Below, piece after piece: positions 23,805 to 33,700 of a DNA stretch of 64,000 bases; within the stretch, counting starts at the first letter, position 1, and each line of letters starts with the position of its first letter. The DNA comes from Primula veris. Taxonomy: Eukaryota; Streptophyta; Magnoliopsida; Ericales; Primulaceae. Made by a program: the position numbers and the translations under genes. The stretch is taken from assembly GCA_963682055.1 (NCBI GenBank), contig OY821745.1, positions 12,221,501 through 12,285,500 on the forward strand, written 5' to 3'. Under the pieces are notes generated by a model, which did no database searches, was not told the origin of the DNA, and saw only the letters and a list, made by a program, of their open reading frames with translations.

Positions 23805-24400
23805 CATGAGGGTTATCCCACATTGTAAAATCAAGAGTGATTTTTACACTATATATACAAGTTCATCCCATGTAGTTGTTAAACTAATCAAGTCCACATA
23901 CCCATGAGTGGGTTAGTGTGTACCACACGCGCTCGCTCGGGACTCGGGACTCGGAACCGAGGCCCGCTTGGGTCTCGGGTCTCGTACTAAACTGAAAAAA
24001 GGACTCTTGTATATTTACAAGAGAAGTCCCTAGAGTTCCAGAAAGTTTGAAACTCCAACAGTTATGGAGGTGAATTCTGGAGATGTAACTCCCATAATTA
24101 AATGACCATATTAATTATGCGGTTTCAGAATTCCTCTATAAAGAGGCAGCATTCCCCTCACAATAACACACACGAAAATCTCTCTAAAAACAACATTCTC
24201 TATTTTTTTTTCATAGCATTTTAGAACCAGAGAGAACCACCCAGCAACAGCTCGACCTTGACTCGTCGTCAGTTTCCGGCGAGTCATCGAGACGTTGTAC
24301 CTTGGGATCGAAACGCCAACGCAACCAGAAACATCAAGGTCGTTGGACGAATATCGGTTAAGGGCATACTGTTACACAGTAGCCTTGTCTTTTTTTAATT
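23805..24400 (+). repeat. probable LTR or TRIM remnant (copia-like)
   Basis: The sequence ggttatcccacattgtaaaa with following actatatatacaag, a GC-rich patch of repeated ctcggg, a second TATA-like box (ctctataaagaggcagc near 24135) and an A/C-rich start region (caataacacacacgaaaatc) look like promoter-bearing LTR DNA. I could not define TG...CA ends or a target duplication, and no coding part follows. Confidence 0.4.
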
Positions 24401-25066
24401 CTGTCCATTTTCAATTCTGTCCATTATTTAATTCTGTTATTTACATTCTGTATTTTTTATTTCAGTATTTTCATTTGTTGTCCTTAGCTGTAGTTTTTAA
24501 TTCTGTTTGTACCTTTTTGTAATTTCTTTAAAGTTCTGTTTTTTGCTGTAATTTCAATTATGTAATTTAATTCAGTAATTAGAATAGTTTCAATTCAGTC
24601 CTGTAATTTCAATTTCAATCAGAACAGTCCGGCTGTTAAGTTTATACTTTCCAGTCCGGCAATTTCTATTTATTACAATTCAGTACATCAGATTATTAAT
24701 TGATAATAATCTGATAACGTTTGCTTTAATTACTTATCAGTACCTACATGTTGTAATCGTTAATTTCCTTTCCATTTCGAAATTAATAAAGATTACACTG
24801 GTTTTTGTTTATTCTTGTTTAGTCCTTTAATTATTTTTAATTATTATTTCTTACACGGAAACCAACATTTAAATCGTGATTTAGCCCTATATATTACCCT
24901 ATTTAGTGATACTAGTTCCGTCACTGTATCTAAGTCGGCTATATATATATGCCCTTTAAATTTATGGAATAGAGTTAATATAAATAGATTTTGGATGATA
25001 CTGTGCATGTTTGACATCAATTTTTTATTTATCTTTTTTAACCTTTTAATTTTAAAAAGTCACATA

Positions 25067-25482
25067 CGTTTGGTATCACTCTTTTTTTTTTAGCTTTTAA
25101 AAATCTATATTTTGGAGTAATATAACTAGAAAAACTAAAAGCAAAAAAGTCACACATTTTGAAAATTTTGATAGATTTCTCATCACAATTTTAAGAATTT
25201 AAATGAATATTGATTTTATCTCAACTAAAATTTTATTTGTATATTTGACTTATTACTTGCTCGTTTAAATATGATATTTTAAAAATTTATCAAAAAAATA
25301 TCTTATAAATTTATTTTGATTGAAAAAGCAAAAGATTATTAGTTAATGGCAAAAATCAATATGTTAAAAGTTATCTTTTTCAAGTTTTTGTCAAACACTC
25401 ATGTATATTTTGGAAATCAAGCTTTTTTTTACTGCTTTCTAAAAACAGTTTTTTGACTGAAAAAACTGATAACAAACGGACC
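25067..25482. mobile_element. possible MITE with ends cgtttggtatca / tgataacaaacg
   Basis: The ends acgtttggtatcactctttt and, inverted at the right, ccgtttgttatcagtttttt are similar over about 20 bases. The interior is AT-rich with complementary stretches (agcttttaaaaatc). The target duplication was not clear, so the family is unassigned. Confidence 0.35.
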
Positions 25483-25912
25483 AGTATATACGATAATGCC
25501 CGCACTTATATAAGTTTGTGTTAATATGCTACTAATTTGATTTGTCCGAGTAGTGTTGCGCCTGCTTTAATTATATTTCACTAAGCCAACTTACTAATTC
25601 AGTTAATTTCACTACAACTGAAGATAGAGTCATTACCGATAAAATCTTTCGTCAATCGGTCAAAAGAGAACACGATCAATCTTTTTGTCGCCATATCAAT
25701 GGAAAATATGTGATAGCATTCAATAATCATCATTAATTAAGTCAAATATCACAAGTAAGCTCAATTCAATCCTTGGAGGTGGTTTTTACTAGAGACGGAA
25801 ATTACCTAAATTTGGGTGGATCTGCCGGAAATATTGGGGGATGGAGGTTGATTGTGGGTTTGTATAGAAATAAAGAGATTCGAGAGTTTTTTAAATTATA
25901 TCTTAACATATG

Positions 25913-26598
25913 TGGCGAGCTTGATTTTCTTCCCAAGCTCGACTTAATCGATTTCGCGTTGGCTCCGATCTTCCGAGGTGGTCAGGTAGGCTCCGGCGGT
26001 CAGGTCGTCTTCGTGCCTGCACAAGGAACGAACAGGGGCCCGGGGTTGTTGCCGGGTTTTCCCTCTCCGACGATCAAGTCAGTATTGATGTTAACCGAAA
26101 GTAGGAATATAATAAAGGGTGAGGGACCGGGCCGGTTACAGGTCGGTGTATCCAGTGGTACAGATAGTGTTCAGGGGGTCCGGGTTGTTTAAGCTTTATC
26201 TCTCTTCTCTCTATTTGTGCGTCCCCCACTAAGTGGCATTAGTGGGGGTATTTATAGTGTGATCAGAGGCGTAATAGCCCTTGGATTACTGTACTGTAAG
26301 ATGTTGATCCAACGGCGTCAAGACATTTATGACTCTGACAAGGGTACTGTCCTCTTCCGGGGCCCACTGGGAGGTGGCCTGTGATTGGGCCACGTAGGTG
26401 AAACGTCAGGAGGGTCCCCCGGGGGGGTCAGCAGCATTAATTGGGGAAGCGTACTCGACACGCTTCTTCGGGCCGGCCTAGCTTCACCCCGTTTGGTAAC
26501 GAGCCGGGGTGATGAGACATACACTGTACAGGGCCCCGGTTTGTTTGTTTCTGTGGTGATATCGGTCCGGACGAGGGGACACTGACATTCCCTCGCCA
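25913..26598 (-). repeat. 3' LTR of gypsy element 2, 686 bp
   Basis: TGGCGAG...CTCGCCA with perfect 7-bp inverted ends, flanked on the outside by ATATG. Minus-strand TATA at 26249-26257. It is identical to the right LTR except, by eye, g versus a at 26192/36061 and the 10 terminal bases missing from the right copy. Confidence 0.95.
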
Positions 26599-26612
26599 AT
26601 AGCTCCCTGTCC
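26599..26612 (-). other. PPT-like primer site of element 2
   Basis: On the minus strand, GGACAGGGAGCTAT runs up to the 3' LTR start (TGGCGAGG). The purine-rich core CAGGGAGC is shared with elements 1 and 3. Confidence 0.55.
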
Positions 26613-26989
26613 AGAGTCGTCGTTAGTGAAAATGTCGGTGAGTACCTTCCTCACTTTACGGGGGCTCCGGTCATTCCGTCTTCATGTTTGGCTGTCTAGA
26701 GGCACCTCGGCACGACTCGTCTCTTGATACATGTTCAACCATACATGGATTTCTTACACGTGGAGCATGCCAGTTTCGTAATTATGGGGCGCCGCCTCTG
26801 TCTTTTCAGTTTCTCCAATGTCATTAATGCTAAAACGGCTGAAGGGTGACACTTGGCAGACGACCTCTCCTTGCTGTACACGTGGAGGGCGTGGGTCGAG
26901 TGGTGGCTGTCATTTGTGGGAGTTCGTGTAATGAGCCGTTCTGCCTTTTCACCTTCTGGTAACTGTCTTTTCATCTTCTGGTGGGGGTC

Positions 26990-26997
26990 TATAAATA
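26990..26997 (+). promoter_or_regulatory. TATA box of the antisense gene in element 2
   Basis: TATAAATA in the setting gtctataaataccctcagtg, then a CT-rich leader of about 90 bases before ATG 27110. The 8-base box and its ACCC continuation match the opposite-strand LTR promoter (CTATAAATACCCCC), so it may derive from it. The paired cttttcaccttctggt / cttttcatcttctggt repeats lie just upstream. Confidence 0.78.
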
Positions 26998-27109
26998 CCC
27001 TCAGTGAAAATTCATTTTCACTTTCTCAATCTCTCTCTAAAATTTTCACAGCACAACCATTCTCTCTCTCTCTTCATACTTAGGAGATTTCACCAACCAA
27101 CCAACCATC

Positions 27110-29736
27110 ATGGTTATCAAACACGGAGCCGGAAAAGGCCCGATGGTTGCCCCGCAACCACGGCGTCTTGACGTGATGGCAAACGCCTTGCCATTCCGGG
27201 CGATGGTTATCGACCCCGCCATCTCCGTCGCAGTAAACGACAACAGTATCATGGTCAGGCAGCACGGGCCTGACCTAGAAGAGTTTCGTCAGCTCTGCGG
27301 CATAGGGGAGGAGTTCCGACTTCGAACCTGTGCGACCTCGGACGAGGTGAACGGGATCGTGGCTGATCCCAAGAGTATGGTAACTCTCTCCCTCTCTACT
27401 CTTCTATACGGGGGCACCCACCTCCCCATTCCGGAGCTACTGGCGGAGCTCTGCGCCTGGACGCAGACTCTTCCGTGCCAGTGGCCTCTGCAAGCGCACC
27501 GAATCTGCGCCGGAATGGAGGCCCTAAGTGCCTTGTTGGGCCCGGCCATTCCGGAGCCATTGGGGCTTAGGGAGCTCTTGGCCTGCTACGAATTTTTGCA
27601 GACCGAGCCGAGCTCCCAATCTAAGAGCCGGCAGCCCTATCTGAGGTGCCGGTCTCACAATCAGTTGATCACAGGTAACTCCGATTCGAATCGGGGTTAC
27701 ACACAAGACGTGGTCGTCGTGGAGGGCCCCTGGCTCCTTCGTGACGACCTAATTCTCCCGAACAGGCCGGGGAGGGTGCTGAGCACCAAGGAAAATAAAT
27801 TCACCGTGGCCTCTAAGCTCGGGGGCCTGGGCGAACCCAACACACAGTCGTTGGAGGTGGCCCTAAATTGGTGGGGTCCGGATGGGACCGATGTGGGGGC
27901 ACGCGATGCGGAACCCCTGCTAATCTGTGACTCCCCCACATCCTGCAAGGGGAACACCTTCAAGTGGCCCCACAGGACCTTCTGTCCTGTGGGATACTCC
28001 AGGGAAAGGTGGGAGAAGGAGAAGGGTCTGGAGTCGACCCTCCCTCCCCGGGTGGTTGAAGGTGCCGAAGCAGCCCTCCCTCCCAAGGCTTCGAAGCCAA
28101 AGCCGAAGAAGGGCGGTAAGGCGAAGGCAGCGAAGGCGACGACCGTGGCCTCCTTCGCTCCTTCAACGGCCGGGGTTCACTTTGAGACCCGGTCTGATGG
28201 TACCGTTATCTACTTCCGGGTGGGGGCGGACGGTACCCGCACATACATTGATGCGCAAGGGAAGCCTCTGACAGAGGTTCCTCCCTTTGATTTCTAGGGA
28301 GCCCGCTGTGGGGAGCCCCCTTCAATTAGAAGACAGCCCAACTGAGGCGGAACCATCCGGGCCTGCCTTGGGCACCTCGCGGACCAGAGTAAGTCACTTC
28401 TTGTTTTCTTCAAATTTTCGTTTTTACACTTAGCTAGATTTAGTTATAGTTAATTTCTCTAAATCTAACTCCTTTCTTGTGTGGCCTGTGTAGGTGGTCC
28501 GTTCCGATGAGGAGGAGGAGGCAGATGAAGAGGCTGAGGAGGTGGTAGCTGAGGTGGTTGAGGTTGGGCGCGAAGAAGAAGAAGAAGGGGCGGTCGAAGG
28601 GGTTGCTGAGACGGGGGAGCCCGAGGGGGTAGTGGTCGTTGTCGAGGCCGAGGGGAGGGATGTGGTGGTGACGGGGGAGAGGGAAGTGGCGATCCTGCCT
28701 CCGTCGGCTGGCCCGGACGATTTGGCAGCCCAAGCCAGACTCGATAGGCTGGCCCGCAAGGCCCTATTGGGGAAGAGAAAGGTGGAGGGGACGAAGTCCC
28801 TCCAAGGGGAAAAGAGGGCCAAGGTCGGGGGGAGTAACCCCTCCGAGGTTGTGGTCGTTGAGGGGCCTAGGGGGACGTCGGGCCCCGCTCCAGGCCCTAC
28901 TCAAGGCTCAAGCTCCAGTTCTGCCTCCCCGGCCCACAGGATGCCTGTGCAGACTCCCGAGGAGGTGAAGGCGGCCACGGGTGTGAAGAGCATCATGGAG
29001 GCTCACCCCTCTGCCGGGTTACTAGCTTTGGCTGCGCTCCAGCAGCAAAGCGTCGAGGCTGATCACCGAGGTCGTGACCTCGCCTCCTCCATGGCATCGG
29101 CCATGGCTATGATACCTCAGGTACGTGTAGAGTGTTTTGTATGTTTTCACATGTTTTCACATATTTTTGCTAAGTGTTTTGCCTTTTCCCTTGTAGGCCT
29201 ACTTAATGATGAACCAATATGTCTATCATCAAGGCCAGCTGGTGAGGTCATGGGCCGCGAAGGCAGAGGCTAATGCCAAGCTTGTGGAGGAGGCCCAAAA
29301 AAGGGTGGAGGAGGCCCAGAAAAGGTCTGAGGAGGCCCAACTCAGGGCGGAGAAAGCTGAGGGCCTCAATGCCACGGTTGAGGCTCGAAGAGTCGAAGCC
29401 GTGAAGGCCAAAATAGAGGCCGAGGAGCGTGCCCAGGCTGCGGAGGCAGCCCTAAAAGAGGCCGAGGCTGGCATCACGGACAGGATAAAGGCGGCGGTCC
29501 AAACTGGCCAAGCCGAGCTGAACGCCGCCTGGGCCCAGAAGACACAGAAGGACTTCAACTCCTTCTACGTCGAGGGGTGGTCTGAGGCGGCTGCCTTTAT
29601 GAGGGCGGGATCGGATCACCCGGTATGGAACATAGAAAACATTATAGTTCCCGTTCCCTCAGCTCCCATTCCGGATGTGGTGCCTTTGACTCCTCGAGCT
29701 CTCTCGGATGAAGAGGACGGAGCTAGCCAGAGCTAG
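27110..29736 (+). pseudogene. antisense gene of element 2 (three exons, one frameshift)
   Basis: Exons 27110-28388, 28494-29120 and 29197-29736, introns GT-AG at the same places as element 1. Exon 1 is 1279 nt, one base longer than a whole number of codons. Against element 1, an extra base near 28285 shifts the frame and ends it at the TAG at 28295-28297. Otherwise the gene would be about 814 codons. Exon 1 encodes a probable PF04195-like block (LPIPELLAELCAWTQTLPC, then HRICAGMEALSALLG), a conserved NWWGPDGTD motif and a Lys-rich tract. Exon 2 has an acidic Glu run. Exon 3 is a strong coiled coil (EEAQKRVEEAQKRSEEAQ) ending near RALSDEEDGASQS. A polyadenylation-like aatgaaatgaaa follows at about 29806. 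It sits convergent to gag-pol. No enzyme motif was recognised; function unknown. Confidence 0.85.
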
Positions 29737-29992
29737 GGTAGATTTAGGCTTTTGTTTTCAGTGTAGTTTCCTTTTTTGTACTTAGCATGTAATAGCTTTC
29801 CATTGAATGAAATGAAAAAACAATTTTGGACTTGTCTTTTATTCTTTTATTCTTCTGTTGTTTTGCTTCTATACTTCCGTTGTGATTTATACATCATTCA
29901 TTGTATACATGCTCCCAAATGGGGGGGCCCTTATGCTTCGGCGTTGGGGCACTCATTTCATATACATCATAAATCGAGTTGGCGCGTGTAGA

Positions 29993-30628
29993 AACACTTA
30001 GAGAATTTAAATGAACTGAAAAATTCAAGTAAACATGAACCGGGGTGCCGTATAGGCTCGTGTTCTGAAACACTTAGATAAAATTTAAATGAACTGAAAA
30101 ATTCAAGTAAATATGAACCGGGGTGCCGTATAGGCTCGTGTTCTGAAACACTTAGAGAAAATTTAAATGAACTGAAAAATTCAAGTAAATATGAACCGGG
30201 GTGCCGTATAGGCTCGTGTTCTGAAACACTTAGAGAAAATTTAAATGAACTGAAAAATTCAAGTAAATATGAACCGGGGTGCCGTATAGGCTCGTGTTCT
30301 GAAACACTTAGATAAAATTTAAATGAACTGAAAAATTCAAGTAAATATGAACCGGGGTGCCGTATAGGCTCGTGTTCTGAAACACTTAGAGAAAATTTAA
30401 ATGAACTGAAAAATTCAAGTAAATATGAACCGGGGTGCCGTATAGGCTCGTGTTCTGAAACACTTAGAGAAAATTTAAATGAACTGAAAAATTCAAGTAA
30501 ATATGAACCGGGGTGCCGTATAGGCTCGTGTTCTGAAACACTTAGAGAAAATTTAAATGAACTGAAAAATTCAAGTAAATATGAACCGGGGTGCCGTATA
30601 GGCTCGTGTTCTGAAACACTTAGAGAAA
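29993..30628. repeat. tandem array in element 2, eight units of 78 bp
   Basis: The marker ccggggtgccgtataggctc recurs at 30040, 30118, 30196, 30274, 30352, 30430, 30508 and 30586, an exact 78-bp period. Units differ by only a few bases (gata/gaga; the first unit has aaacatg). Each unit holds a GC-rich half and an AT-rich half (aaatttaaatgaactgaaaa). The long minus-strand ORF through it is a by-product of a period divisible by three. It occupies the gap between convergent gene ends. Confidence 0.97.
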
Positions 30629-30716
30629 CTTTATAACAACAGTTTTCATTTATGAAGCCCACAGGCATAAATTTACATCACATTCTTATTTACACAAAAG
30701 TCATAAAGGCCGAGCT

Positions 30717-33700
30717 CTACTGGTAGTACTTCCTTAGGTTGTTGACGTTCCAAGGTCGGTCGACCGGGACGTCGTTGGGAAGACGACCCAACAGGTAGGC
30801 CCCGTTCCCTACTGCACCGAGGATTCGATAGGGGCCTTCCCAATTGGGGCCTAGCTTGCCGTCGGATTGTATCCTGGTGTTGTTGTTTACTTTTCGTAAC
30901 ACTAGGTCTTCGTCTTGGAAACGTCTGGCGTTAACTCTTTTGTTATAAGAACGCCCCAGTTCGTTTTTATATTCGGCGTTACGGATGGCCGCAACCTCCC
31001 TTCTTTCTTCGGCGTAGTCCAGCTCGAGCCTCATCATTTTTTCGTTAAGCCCGTTTTCCACTATGTCCGTCCTCAGAGAGGGAAGCCCGATTTCTAACGG
31101 GATGATAGCTTCCATTCCGTAAGTGAGGCTATAGGGCGTCTGTTGAGTGCCCCGTCTTCTTGTCGTTCGGTAGGCCCATAGGATGTGATGCAGTTCTGCG
31201 GCCCATCGTCCTTTGGACTCGTCTAGCCTCTTCTTGATTCCGTCGAGCATGGTCTTGTTAGATACCTCGGCTTGTCCGTTGCATTGGGGGTACGACGGGG
31301 TCGAATAGTAGTTCTTGATGTGATACTTTGCATACATCGCTTTTAATCTGACCCCGGTGAACTGTCCCCCATTGTCCGCGACGATTGAGTAGGGGATTCC
31401 GAATCTGGTGATCACGTATCTCCAGAGGAAACGTATCACTTCGGCCTCTGTGATTTTTGCTAAGGCCACGGCCTCTACCCACTTCGAGAAGTAATCGGTG
31501 ACCATGAGGAGGAACTTCTTCCCCCCCGGGGCCACGGGGAATGGTCCGACGATATCCATGCCCCACTGCGCAAAGGGCCAGGGCGAGGTCACGCTGCTCA
31601 TTTTTTGCGCCGGGGCATGGGGTATGGGTGCGTACTTCTGACACTTCTCGCACCTGAGTACGAAAGCTTTGGCGTCTTTCTGCATGAGGGGCCACCAATA
31701 TCCGTGGGTCAAGGCTCGGTTGGCCAGCGATCTGCCCCCGGTATGGCTCCCACACGTTCCCTCGTGAATTTCCTCCATGACACTTATTACCATGTCGGGG
31801 TGGACGCAGAGTAAGTAGGGGCCAGAGAACGATCTTTTATAGAGTTTGTCGTTGGGAGCTATCCAGAATCCCAATGCCGTTCTCCTTATTTTCTCGGCCT
31901 CCTTCTTATCATTGGGAAGATCACCGGAGCGATGGTATTCGATTATGGGATCCATCCAGCTCGGCTCCGGCGGGAGGTCAGTCACCATGTTAATTGTTGC
32001 CTTAGCCTCGATGCTAGGCGAAGGGACATATTCTATGGTGATGACTCTCTCTTTCTTATCACTCATGACCGAGGCTAAGGTCGCTAGTGCATCGGCGTGG
32101 GTGTTCTCGTTTCTGTTGATGTTGATGATTTCTTGATATTCGAAGCTTTGGAGTATTCCGGAAGCGATAGCCACGTAGCTGGCCATTCTGTCGTCCTTCG
32201 TCTGAAATTCACCACTGATTTGGCTGCTGACTAATTGAGAGTCCGTATGCACCAGTATCTTTTTGATTCCGAGGCTTCGGGCCATTTTTAAGCCGGCGAT
32301 AACGGCCTCATATTCGGCCTCGTTATTGGTGGCTCTGAAGCCAAGTTGGATTGACTTCTCGATCACATCCCCTTGTGGAGAGCGGAGCACGACGCCGAGG
32401 CCGGATCCTTTCTTATTTGCAGCTCCATCCGCATGCAAGGTCCAGGTCTCGGGGGCACAACCTATGATGTCGGGGCATTGAGTCGTCCCAGTAAATTCTG
32501 CCACGAAGTCGGCCAGGGCCTGTCCCTTGACGGACGTTCGCGGCGCATAGCTGATGTCGTAGGCGTTCAGGTGGCAGGCCCACTTCATCATTCGTCGAGA
32601 GAGATCCCCCTTTTGGAGTATTTCTCGCACAGGCTGGTCAGTATAGACCACAATGCTGTGTGCAGAGAAATAGTGAGCAAGTTTTCGTGAAGCCACGACG
32701 AGGGCCAGGACGAGTTTTTCCAAAGGCATATACCTAGTCTCGGCATCGAGGAGAGTTTTGCTCACATAATAGATAGGCCGTTGCTCCCTATCGAGTTCCT
32801 TGATGAGGACGGCGCTGACGACAATCTCAGACACGGCGAGGTATAGGGTAAGGACATCGCCTGGGTCCGGCTTAGTTAGAAGAGGCGGACTTCCGAGATA
32901 GTCTGCCAGCTCGGTGAACGCACGCCGGCATTCATCGGTCCATTCGAATCTCTTCTGAGCTTTCAAGGCCGTAAAGAACGGCTTGCATCGATCCCCGAAT
33001 CGGGCAATAAATCGGTTGAGGGCGGCAGCCATTCCGGCTAGCTTTTGTATGTCCCTTCTCTTCTCCGGTGTTTTCAAATTTTTCCAGGCAGAGATCTGGG
33101 ACGGGTTCGCTTCGATGCCGCGGTGGGTCACCATGAACCCCAGGAATTTGCCGGCGCCTACCCCGAAGGCACATTTAGAGGCGTTCAGCTTCAGGTCATG
33201 CCTTCGTATTGTTTCGAACACCTCTCTTAGGTCGGATAGGTGGTCCCTCTCCTGGGTGCTTTTTACCACCATGTCGTCAATATAGACCTCCATGGTTCGG
33301 CCTATATTCTTAGAGAATATCTTGGTGACCATTCTCTGATAGGTCGCCCCGGCGTTCTTGAGTCCGAAGGGCATCACTTTGTAGCAGTAATTTCCCCTTG
33401 GGGTGATGAAGGCAGTTTTTTCTTGATCGGCCTCCGACATAGGTATTTGATGGTAGCCGGAGCAGGCATCCAGGAAGCTCATTCTGGCGGCCCCGGCCGA
33501 AGAGTCCACTATTTGATCGATTTTGGGCAAGGGGAAAGGATCCTTGGGACAGGCTCGGTTGAGGCTCGTGTAGTCGATGCACACCCTCAGCTTCCCGTTC
33601 TTCTTGGGGACCACTACGGGATTGGCGAGCCATCTGGGGTAATAAATCTCCCTGATGGCCCCGGCCAAAAGAAGCTTCTCTACTTCCTCGTTTATGGCAT

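Noticed and set aside
29967..30668. 233-codon minus-strand ORF with a repeating HEPIRHPGSYLLEFFSSFKF pattern
   Set aside because: The period of the DNA array is 78 bp, a multiple of three, so any open frame repeats. No start context and no homology; the same region in element 1 is broken.
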